Shown: positions 44,116 to 51,246 of the stretch, one piece after another
Numbering within the stretch: the first letter of the stretch is position 1
Layout of the letters: every line of letters starts with the position of its first letter
Source: Natrononativus amylolyticus
Lineage (GTDB): Archaea > Halobacteriota > Halobacteria > Halobacteriales > Natrialbaceae
Reading direction: 5' to 3'
NCBI RefSeq assembly: GCF_024362525.1
Contig: NZ_CP101458.1
Span: 434,001 to 498,000 of the forward strand
Length of the DNA: 64,000 nt
Notes under the pieces: generated by a model
Seen by the model: only the letters and a program-made list of their open reading frames with translations
The model's database searches: none
What the model was told of the DNA's origin: nothing
Position numbers and translations under genes: made by a program

Positions 44116-44607
44116 ATGACCGAGTCGAATCGACCGGTGAGTGCCGATCGCGGGCTCCGACGGCTCGCCGACTGGGCCGGGTTCACGGCGCTCTGGGGGT
44201 GGATCGTTCTCTCGCTGCTCCTCGTTCCAGGGCTGTTCGGCTACTGGTGGCTCGGGGTCGCGTTCGCGCTCGTCGGCACCGTCGTCTGCTGGGAGGCCCT
44301 GAAGGCGTCGACGCACCCGGTGACGACGATCGGCACGCGGCGTGAGGTGCAGACCGAGCCGATTCGGGAGGCCGGGTACGACTGTCGCGTCTGCGACGAA
44401 CCCGCGGGCGGCGGCGAGCGTCGCCGGTACGCGACCCACCGCGTCGTGTTCGGCTCGACGGTCGCGGTTCCCGAGTGGGGCGTAAACGAGTACTGCTCGG
44501 GGTGTGCGGGAACCACGGGCGAGTCCGTGCGCGCCCCCACCGAGGAGTCCGCCTGCGACCGTCGGGACCGGGAGCGGTCGCTCGCGGTCGACGGCGACCG
44601 GGGCTGA
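44116..44607 (+). CDS. Membrane protein with zinc-ribbon-like cysteines, 163 aa
   Basis: Two hydrophobic spans are joined tightly (FTALWGWIVLSLLLVPGLFGYWWLGVAFALVGTVVCWEAL, about 22-62). A soluble part has two CxxC pairs (YDCRVCDE and EYCSGCAG), probably a zinc ribbon. The last 25 residues are charged. It follows scpA by 38 bases on the same strand, but no functional link is evident. Confidence 0.72.
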   Translation: MTESNRPVSADRGLRRLADWAGFTALWGWIVLSLLLVPGLFGYWWLGVAFALVGTVVCWEALKASTHPVTTIGTRREVQTEPIREAGYDCRVCDEPAGGGERRRYATHRVVFGSTVAVPEWGVNEYCSGCAGTTGESVRAPTEESACDRRDRERSLAVDGDRG

Positions 44608-44619
44608 GACGCGAGCCGA

Positions 44620-45036
44620 TCAGTCGTCCTCGAGGGCGAACGGCTCCTCGGGGGGCTTGCTGTAGAGCACCGACAGGTGCGACCGCTCGGGCAGTTCGTC
44701 GGTGTGTTCGCTCGCGTAGGCGTCCTCGAGAAACGGCCGGAGCCGGTCGAACCCCGACGCCGTCACGACGTCCCCGTTGCGGTCGTCGTAGTCGACGACG
44801 TTCTCGTCGGCGAGACGCGGCAGGTGGACGTGGACCAGCGAGACGGCGACCCGGCGGTGGTCGTCCTCGCTGACTTCACGCAGGGAACACCCCTGCTCCC
44901 AGGCGACGATCTTCGTCGCCAGGTCGTCGACGGTCGCGTACTCGCTGTTCAGGAGAAGGTACAACAGCGAACGCCGGCGCGCGTTCGAGAGTAACGAAAA
45001 CACGACGTTCAGTTCGGGTGATTGCCTCCCCGTCAT
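44620..45036 (-). CDS. DUF7344-type winged-helix regulator, 138 aa
   Basis: The core VFSLLSNARRRSLLYLLLNSEYATVDDLATKIVAWE and RRVAVSLVHVHLPRLADENVVDYDDRNGDVV mark this as a paralogue of the protein encoded at 25040-25402. The C-terminal 35 residues (AYASEHTDELPERSHLSVLYS) are an extension not present there. ATG 45036 is used over an upstream one. It is convergent with the zinc-ribbon membrane gene. The target is unknown. Confidence 0.82.
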   Translation of the reverse strand: MTGRQSPELNVVFSLLSNARRRSLLYLLLNSEYATVDDLATKIVAWEQGCSLREVSEDDHRRVAVSLVHVHLPRLADENVVDYDDRNGDVVTASGFDRLRPFLEDAYASEHTDELPERSHLSVLYSKPPEEPFALEDD

Positions 45037-45196
45037 TATCCGGCGGTTGGGGACGAGACGGTACAACCTTCTCGCCAAATCACTTCGGTTTTTCGGCGTT
45101 CCTGACTCTCACGCGCTCGGTTTCGTTTCTCGAGCGACCGTGGACTCGAGCGAAAGAACCGACCGACTCGAGCGAGGTGTCGAGCGCCGATCTCGG

Positions 45197-46099
45197 TTAT
45201 TCGAGGTATTCGCCCGCCAACAGGTCAATCCGCTCGCGCGTTTCCTCGGGGATCGCGTCCGCGGGGGTGTTGATCGTTCCCTCGAGGGCCGACCAGGCGT
45301 CGCTCTCGAAATCCTCTGGCATCGTCCTGATCGCGCGTTCGATCACCTCGTTGATCGACTCCTGGTTGGCGGCGGCGTTCTCGAGGACTTCCTCGAGGGT
45401 GACCTCGCTGTCTTCCTTCCAGACGTCGTAGTCGGTGACGCCGGCGATCGTCGCGTAGCTGAGTTCGGCCTCGCGGGCGAGTTTCGCCTCCGGGATCGCG
45501 GTCATGCCGACCACGTCCCACCCCTGGGCGCGGTAGAACTCGCTCTCGGCTTTCGTCGAGTACTGCGGTCCCTCGATGCAGACGTAGGTGCCGTTCTCGG
45601 AGACCTCGGCGTCGGTTGCCTCGCGGCTCGCGGCTGCACCGCTCTCGTCCTCCGAGGTGCGTAGCACCTCGCGGGCGGACTCGGCGAGGTGTGAGACCAT
45701 CTCGGGACAGTACGGCTCGGCGAAGCTCATGTGGACGACCATTCCGTCGCCGAAGAACGTCGGCGACCGGTGTTTGGTGCGGTCGAAGATCTGGTCCGGA
45801 ACGACGAGCGTCTGTGGGGGGAGGTCCTCCCTGAGGCTACCCACGGCGTTCGTCGCGATGACGCGGTCGACGCCGGCCTGCTTCAGCGCGTAGATGTTGG
45901 CCCGGTAGCTCGCGTCCGTCGGCGTGTGCTGGTGGTCCTCGCCGTGACGCGGGAGAAAGACGACCTCCCGCCCGCCGAGTTCGCCGACGGTGAGGTCGTC
46001 GCTCGGCTCGCCGTACGGCGTCGACACCGACTCTGTCGATACGTTCTCGAGTGGCAGTGCCTCGTAGATTCCGCTGCCGCCGATGACGCCGATTCGCAT
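45197..46099 (-). CDS. mtnP: S-methyl-5'-thioadenosine phosphorylase
   Basis: The 300-residue phosphorylase splits methylthioadenosine into adenine and methylthioribose-1-phosphate, for methionine and purine salvage. Family motifs are IGGSGIYEAL at the start, FLPRHGEDHQHTP, TNAVGSLRED, YVCIEGPQYSTKAESEFYR and VGMTAIPEAKLAREAEL with YDVW. An acidic insertion of about 18 residues (TSEDESGAAASREATDAEV) lies before the IEGPQ motif. It is on the opposite strand to the MATE gene that follows. Confidence 0.92.
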   Translation of the reverse strand: MRIGVIGGSGIYEALPLENVSTESVSTPYGEPSDDLTVGELGGREVVFLPRHGEDHQHTPTDASYRANIYALKQAGVDRVIATNAVGSLREDLPPQTLVVPDQIFDRTKHRSPTFFGDGMVVHMSFAEPYCPEMVSHLAESAREVLRTSEDESGAAASREATDAEVSENGTYVCIEGPQYSTKAESEFYRAQGWDVVGMTAIPEAKLAREAELSYATIAGVTDYDVWKEDSEVTLEEVLENAAANQESINEVIERAIRTMPEDFESDAWSALEGTINTPADAIPEETRERIDLLAGEYLE

Positions 46100-46213
46100 A
46101 CCGAACCATCCCGTCGGAAGCGTTGTAAACGGTGCGGGTTCGCCCCCGACTCGTGAGCCGTGTTATCAGGTGCTACGAGCGTTCAAATACCTGGAGTGCT
46201 ATTTCGGTTCGTA

Positions 46214-47659
46214 ATGTCGTCCGAGACGGAGCCGGGCGCGGACAGCGACCTGACGGAGGGGACGCTGCTCCGGCCGATGTTCCTGCTGGCCTGGCCGCTC
46301 GTGGTCATCCAGCTCCTGCAGGTCGCCTACAACGTCGGCGACACCTTCTGGCTCGGCGCGCTCTCGCCGGACGCCGTTGGCGCGCTGAGCCTCGCGTTTC
46401 CGCTGATCTTCTTTTTGATCTCGATCGGCGGCGGGTTCACCGCCGCGGGCGCGATCCTCATCGCCCAGCACACGGGCGCAGACAGCGGCAAGGGAGGGCT
46501 GATCGCCGGTCAGACGCTCTCGTTCATCACCATCGTCGCGATCGTCCTCGGGATCCTGGGCTACTTCGTCACCGACGCGATGCTCGGCCTGCTGCCCGCC
46601 GACGCCGAGACGCAGGCCCGGATCATCCCGCTGGCGGCCGACTACATGCGCATCTTCTTTCTGGGGATGCCCTTTCTGTTCGGCTTCTTCATCTTCGTCT
46701 CGCTCATGCGCGGCTACGGCAACACCCGCGCGCCGATGCGCGTGATGGTGATCAGCGTCGTCATCAACCTCGCGATCGACCCGCTGCTCATCTTCGGCGT
46801 CGGCCCGTTCCCCCGCCTCGAGATCCAGGGCGCCGCCGTCGCCACCGTCCTCTCGAGAGCGGTGGCGACGGCCGTCGGGTTCTACGTCCTGTTTTACACG
46901 GACGTCGGTCCGGACATCGAGCCCGAGCACCTCGTCCCGCGCTGGGAGTACGTCTCGAAGATCACCCGGCTGGGCGTGCCGACGGCGCTCGAGCAGTCGA
47001 TGAGTTCGCTCGCGATGATCACGATGACGGCGATGGTGGCGACGTTCCCGCCCGCGGTCGTCGCCGCCTACGGGCTGGGCAACCGGCTGATCTCGCTGGC
47101 GTTCCTGCCGGCGATGGGGATGGGGCAGGCGACGGACACGATCGTCGGCCAGAACCTCGGCGCCGGCAAGCCCGACCGGGCGGAGACGGCGACGTGGGTC
47201 GCCTCGGGCGTGATCGCCGCGATCATGCTCGCCGCCGGGCTGATCGCGTTCCTGTTCCCGGAACCGATCGTCGCCGTCTTCCTCACGGCCGACGTCGAAG
47301 GGCGGGCGGACACGCTCGCCTACGGCACCACGTACCTGCAGGTCGCGGCGGCGATGTTCGTCTTCATGGGCGTCCTCCAGGTGATCCTCGGGGCGTTTCG
47401 CGGCGCGGGTAACACGAAGACGGCGCTCGTCTTCTCGGTCGTCACCCTCTGGATCGCCCGCGTCCCGGTGAGCTACTACCTCATCTTCGTCGCCGGCTGG
47501 GGGACGACCGGGATCTGGATCGGCGTCGTCGCCGGCGACGTCGTCGGCGCGATCGCCGCGATCGCCTACTTCACCCGCGGCACCTGGAAGGAGTCGATCG
47601 TCGAGGAGGAAGACGAAGAGGAGACGGCGGAGGCGGTCGCCTCGCCGGCGACCGACTGA
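46214..47659 (+). CDS. MATE-family efflux transporter (copy 2)
   Basis: The 481-residue protein has two six-helix halves. The family start is MFLLAWPLVVIQLLQVAYNVGDTFWLGALSPDAVGALSLAFP, and the mid-protein signature is GQATDTIVGQNLGAG. It resembles the gene at 31328-32800 in these parts and in its FTRGTWKE ending, so the two are paralogues with possibly different substrates. ATG 46214 is chosen; an upstream in-frame start adds unlikely residues. The C-terminal tail is acidic. Confidence 0.92.
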   Translation: MSSETEPGADSDLTEGTLLRPMFLLAWPLVVIQLLQVAYNVGDTFWLGALSPDAVGALSLAFPLIFFLISIGGGFTAAGAILIAQHTGADSGKGGLIAGQTLSFITIVAIVLGILGYFVTDAMLGLLPADAETQARIIPLAADYMRIFFLGMPFLFGFFIFVSLMRGYGNTRAPMRVMVISVVINLAIDPLLIFGVGPFPRLEIQGAAVATVLSRAVATAVGFYVLFYTDVGPDIEPEHLVPRWEYVSKITRLGVPTALEQSMSSLAMITMTAMVATFPPAVVAAYGLGNRLISLAFLPAMGMGQATDTIVGQNLGAGKPDRAETATWVASGVIAAIMLAAGLIAFLFPEPIVAVFLTADVEGRADTLAYGTTYLQVAAAMFVFMGVLQVILGAFRGAGNTKTALVFSVVTLWIARVPVSYYLIFVAGWGTTGIWIGVVAGDVVGAIAAIAYFTRGTWKESIVEEEDEEETAEAVASPATD

Positions 47660-47678
47660 GACGGGAGTCGAGACGCAC

Positions 47679-48374
47679 TCACTCGAGCAGCACCCACTCG
47701 CCGGGCGCGCTCATCTCGATCACCTCGCGGCGCTCCATCTCGGTCAGCACCTCCGTGAGCCGGTTGGGCTGGGCGATCTCCATCTCGATGCGCTCGACGT
47801 TGTGAAACTCGTTCAGGTAGTGGCGCACGTCGGCCTTCGAGAACGAGTCCTGATCGGCCTGTTCCATCACGCCGGAGATGAGGTCGATCATGTCCTCGAT
47901 GAAGTTCCAGGGGTAGACGATCCAGGCCCACTCCTCGAGGCGCTCGCCGATGTAGTCGGGTTCGAACTCGCTGGTCTGGAGGAGCTGGAGCGTCGCGGTC
48001 CGGACCGACCCCGCGTTGCGCTCCTCGACGTACTCCTGAGCGCGCTTGATCGAGCCCCCGGTGTCGGCGATGTCGTCGATGATCAGCACGTCCTTTCCCT
48101 CGACGCTCCCCTCGGGCATCGGGTACCGAACCGTCGGCTCGCCGGATTTCTGGGCGGTGCCGACGTAGTGTTCCATCTTCAGACTCGCCAGATCGTCCAT
48201 CCCGAGGAAGTCACAGATACACCGGCCGGCGAACCAGCCGCCGCGGGCGAGCGCGACGATCACGTCCGGTTCGAAGTCGTCCCGGCGGACGTCGTCGCTG
48301 ACGTCCCGACAGAGGCTGTAAATGTACTCCCAGTTGGTAATCGTACAGTTGAAGTCGTCCGGTAGGTCGGACAT
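47679..48374 (-). CDS. Phosphoribosyltransferase with C-terminal winged-helix-like extension
   Basis: The 231-residue protein has a type I PRTase domain with the PRPP loop DVLIIDDIADTGGS (95-108) and EPDVIVALARGGWFAGRCICDFLG. It would be a purine (xanthine/hypoxanthine-like) salvage enzyme. After about residue 165, a domain FSKADVRHYLNEFHNVERIEMEIAQPNRLTEVLTEMERREVIEM looks like a winged helix. Some PRTases of this kind are transcription regulators, so an enzymatic or a PRPP-sensing role is open. It is convergent with the MATE gene (19 bases between stops). Confidence 0.85.
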   Translation of the reverse strand: MSDLPDDFNCTITNWEYIYSLCRDVSDDVRRDDFEPDVIVALARGGWFAGRCICDFLGMDDLASLKMEHYVGTAQKSGEPTVRYPMPEGSVEGKDVLIIDDIADTGGSIKRAQEYVEERNAGSVRTATLQLLQTSEFEPDYIGERLEEWAWIVYPWNFIEDMIDLISGVMEQADQDSFSKADVRHYLNEFHNVERIEMEIAQPNRLTEVLTEMERREVIEMSAPGEWVLLE

Positions 48375-48518
48375 TGCTGGTGGCCACCTACGTCGACCGA
48401 GGCGAGCGCCCACCTTAAGTGGGGTGAAACGCGGTACCGACGGTTCGTTCTACGCGATAGCCACATACACCTATCGACCGTCGGCTATTACCTCTCGGTA
48501 TTCAGGTGAATCACTACC

Positions 48519-49835
48519 ATGCCAACGACCCGAGACTACGAGTACCTCCTCGAGTGTGCGAACGTGATCGGCGTCGACTACAACGAGGCGGAGAACCGGG
48601 TGAAGGTGTTCGTCTCACAGAAGATGCCGCCCGAGACGCTCGCGGACGAGGACGACGTGAAAAAGCGCGTACAGGAGACCGACGCAGACGTAACCGTCGA
48701 CGTCGTCGACGCCGGCTACGACGACGAGCGAGCGGGGTACGAGCCGCTGTCGACGCTCGAGGTGATTCCCGAGGCGCTCGAGGGACGCGGGGAGCGCCAC
48801 CGGCCGGTCCCCGCGGGCGTGAGCGAGATCAATGCGATCTCGACGGCGGGGACGGGCGGCCCCTACCCGGCTCGCGTCACGGCGGACGCGACCGACGAGG
48901 CGAGCGGGGCGGTCTGGAGTGACGCCGTCGGGGCCGACGACCTCGTTCGGCTGTCGAACAACCACGTCTACGCCCGCTCGAACGAGGCCGACCTCGGCGA
49001 GCCGATCCTCCAGCCGTCGCCCCAGGACGGCGGCGAGAGCGACGACGAAGTCGGGGCACTGGTCGGCTACGTTCCCATCGACGACGGGGTCCGGGTCGAC
49101 GTCGCCGCACGATCCGTCGACCGCGACCGGGAGAGCGACCGGTACCTCGAACTCGAGGACGAGTGGCCGACGGGGGTTCGCCGCGACGGCTACGAGGAAC
49201 TGCGCGAGGAGACGGTCACGAAGACCGGGCGAACGACGGGCGTGACGAGCGCGACGGTCGAGGCGACGAGCGCGAGCGTCAACGTCGACTTCGGCGAGGG
49301 GGGAACGATCACCCTCCGCGATCAGCTGATAACCGGCTACATGTCCGAACCCGGCGACAGCGGCTCCGCGGTCTTCCTCGAGGACGGCGAACTCGTGGGG
49401 CTGCTGTTCGCCGGCTCGACCGAACAGACGATCTGCAACCGGATCGCGAACGTCGAGGCGGATCTCGGCGTCGAAATCCTCACCGAGGAGCCCGACGACG
49501 GCAACGGCGACGGCGGAGGCGACCGGGAGCCGCCGGTGTACACGACCACCTTCGAGCGCGCCCTCGAGGTGGACCTCGAGGGCGCGAGCCTCGACCTGGA
49601 GTCGGTGACGTTCGGCGGCCGACCGCAGCCGGGAGCAACGGTTCCGCTGCGTATCGCGGTCGTCGCGAGCGAACCCGGCAGCTACTGGGTCGACGTCGAC
49701 GGCGACCGCGAGCGATTCGAGATCGGCGGCGAGTCGTCGGACGACCTGGGGCACACGGTGACGGCCTCGGCGGCCGTCCCCGAGGACGCCGCGGGAACGC
49801 TCTCCGTGTCGATCGCGGGCGGGCGACTCGAGTAG
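48519..49835 (+). CDS. Cytoplasmic trypsin-like (chymotrypsin-fold) serine protease, 438 aa
   Basis: The serine protease triad can be assigned as His149 (LSNNHVYAR), Asp194 (VRVDVAARS) and Ser281 (EPGDSGSAVF). There is no signal peptide. The first about 95 residues form a separate alpha-beta domain (YEYLLECANVIGVDYNEAENRVKVFVSQKM, PPET, VDVVDAGYD). After residue 325 an acidic Gly-rich linker leads to a beta-rich C-terminal domain (TTTFERALEVDLEGASLDLESVTFGG). I see similarity in style to plant NAL1-like and bacterial trypsin-like proteases but no exact match. The substrate is unknown. Confidence 0.75.
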   Translation: MPTTRDYEYLLECANVIGVDYNEAENRVKVFVSQKMPPETLADEDDVKKRVQETDADVTVDVVDAGYDDERAGYEPLSTLEVIPEALEGRGERHRPVPAGVSEINAISTAGTGGPYPARVTADATDEASGAVWSDAVGADDLVRLSNNHVYARSNEADLGEPILQPSPQDGGESDDEVGALVGYVPIDDGVRVDVAARSVDRDRESDRYLELEDEWPTGVRRDGYEELREETVTKTGRTTGVTSATVEATSASVNVDFGEGGTITLRDQLITGYMSEPGDSGSAVFLEDGELVGLLFAGSTEQTICNRIANVEADLGVEILTEEPDDGNGDGGGDREPPVYTTTFERALEVDLEGASLDLESVTFGGRPQPGATVPLRIAVVASEPGSYWVDVDGDRERFEIGGESSDDLGHTVTASAAVPEDAAGTLSVSIAGGRLE

Positions 49836-49845
49836 CGGTTTCGGC

Positions 49846-50085
49846 TCACTCCTCGAGCGTTCGCGCCAGCGCGATGTACGCGAGCCCCAGCGCGAAGCTC
49901 ACCAGCGCGGCGGCGAGGACGACGAGCGCGGCGAGCGAGCTCTCGAAGAACCGACTCGCGATGCCGTAGATCACGAGCGCGACGAGCGGCGCGGCACCGA
50001 AGCCGACGAAGAGGCCGCCGGCGAACCAGGCCTGGCCGGCGGTGCGCTCGAGTTCGTCGCCGGTCGGCCCGTCTGCGCCGTGCAT
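49846..50085 (-). CDS. Small two-helix membrane protein, 79 aa
   Basis: Two spans (WFAGGLFVGFGAAPLVALVIYGIA and SLAALVVLAAALVSFALGLAYIAL) follow a short acidic start and end in a four-residue tail. There is no motif. It faces the protease gene (convergent, 10 bases between stops) and is divergent from the PhzF gene. Function is unknown. Confidence 0.7.
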   Translation of the reverse strand: MHGADGPTGDELERTAGQAWFAGGLFVGFGAAPLVALVIYGIASRFFESSLAALVVLAAALVSFALGLAYIALARTLEE

Positions 50086-50184
50086 GACTCGTAGTCGGGC
50101 CGGACGGGTAAATCGGTTGCCGACGGCGACCCGTTTTCGGACGCCGACGGAGGATTGATACCGCCACCGTCGAATACCGTCGGT

Positions 50185-51081
50185 ATGGAGACGATTCGCG
50201 TCCTGCAGGTCGACGCCTTCACGGACGAACCGCTGGCCGGAAACGCCGCCGGCGTCGTTCCCGACGCCGACGACCTCGCGCCCGACCAGATGCGGTCGAT
50301 CGCCCGCGAACTCGCCCTGAGCGAGACGGCCTTTCTCCGCTCGAGTTCCGACGCGGAGTACGGAATCCGCTACTTCACGCCCACCCAGGAGGTCGACCTC
50401 TGCGGGCACGCGACGATCGGGTCGTTCTCGCACCTCCACGAGGAGGGCCTCGAGGCCGGAACGACGACCCTCGAGACGAACGTCGGCGTCCTCGAGATCG
50501 ACGTCGAGTCCGACGGCACCGTCTGGATGACCCAGGACGACCCCGACATTCGGGAGGTCGACCTCGACTACGGCGAGGTCGCCGACGCCCTCGGCGTCGA
50601 GGTGACGGGGCTCGAGGGCGTCGGCGCCGACCTTCCGCTCGCGGTGTCCTCGACCGGCCTGCCGTTTCTGATGGTGCCCATCACCTACCTGCGGGACGTC
50701 GGTAACGCCGTCCCCGACATGGCGGCCGTCGAGGCGCTCACCGACGCGGTCGAGGCGACCGGTCTCTACCTGTTCACCTTCGACACGCTCGCCGCGGAGT
50801 CGACGCTCCACGGGCGGATGTTCGCCCCCGGCGCCGGCGTTCCGGAGGACCCGGTCACCGGAACCGCGAGCGGCGCGGTCGGGGCCTACCTCGAGCGCTA
50901 CGGCGCGCTCGATCCGTTCCCCGAGGAGTGTCGACTCGAGCAGGGCCACTACGTCGACCGCCCCGGAACGGTGCGGGTCAGGATCGACGACGCGGTTCGG
51001 GTCGGCGGTCGGGGCGTCACCGCACTCGACGGCACGCTCGTCGTGCCCGAGGACGAAGACGACGGCATTCTCGAGGCCTAA
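50185..51081 (+). CDS. PhzF-family isomerase-like protein
   Basis: The 298-residue protein has a diaminopimelate-epimerase-like fold. It starts METIRVLQVDAFTDEPLAGNAAGVV and has the catalytic-type Glu in SETAFL, the motif RYFTPTQEVDLCGHATIGS and the late GAGVPEDPVTGTASGAVGAYL. PhzF acts in phenazine synthesis in some bacteria; here a general isomerase role is more likely. ATG 50185 is well placed with respect to family starts. It stands just upstream of the ppsA promoter region. Confidence 0.88.
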   Translation: METIRVLQVDAFTDEPLAGNAAGVVPDADDLAPDQMRSIARELALSETAFLRSSSDAEYGIRYFTPTQEVDLCGHATIGSFSHLHEEGLEAGTTTLETNVGVLEIDVESDGTVWMTQDDPDIREVDLDYGEVADALGVEVTGLEGVGADLPLAVSSTGLPFLMVPITYLRDVGNAVPDMAAVEALTDAVEATGLYLFTFDTLAAESTLHGRMFAPGAGVPEDPVTGTASGAVGAYLERYGALDPFPEECRLEQGHYVDRPGTVRVRIDDAVRVGGRGVTALDGTLVVPEDEDDGILEA

Positions 51082-51170
51082 CCTGCAGCGACGGCGACGA
51101 AGACCCGCCGGTAGTGTGGTTTCTAACCACGGGGCGTGCCGCCGGTATGGTGGAGGCTAAGCGAGAAACT

Positions 51171-51222
51171 CATTCGCTTACGAGTCACGAATGTGGCGCA
51201 CTGTTCGCAAGGTTCTTTATTC
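51171..51222 (+). promoter_or_regulatory. ppsA promoter with inverted repeat
   Basis: CATTCG (51171-51176) and CGAATG (51188-51193) form an inverted repeat with an 11-base spacer, extended by one matching base outside. It lies 20 bases upstream of a TATA-like TCTTTATTC (51214-51222), which is centred about 29 nt before the ppsA ATG at 51247. The position suits a regulator that responds to carbon source. Confidence 0.5.
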
Positions 51223-51246
51223 GATTCGGTGTCTCTGCAGGTACAG

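Noticed and set aside
31328-47659. The two MATE genes as a recent tandem duplication
   Set aside because: They lie 13 kb apart and the proteins differ throughout apart from general family positions and the FxRGTWKE ending, so they are old paralogues rather than a recent copy.
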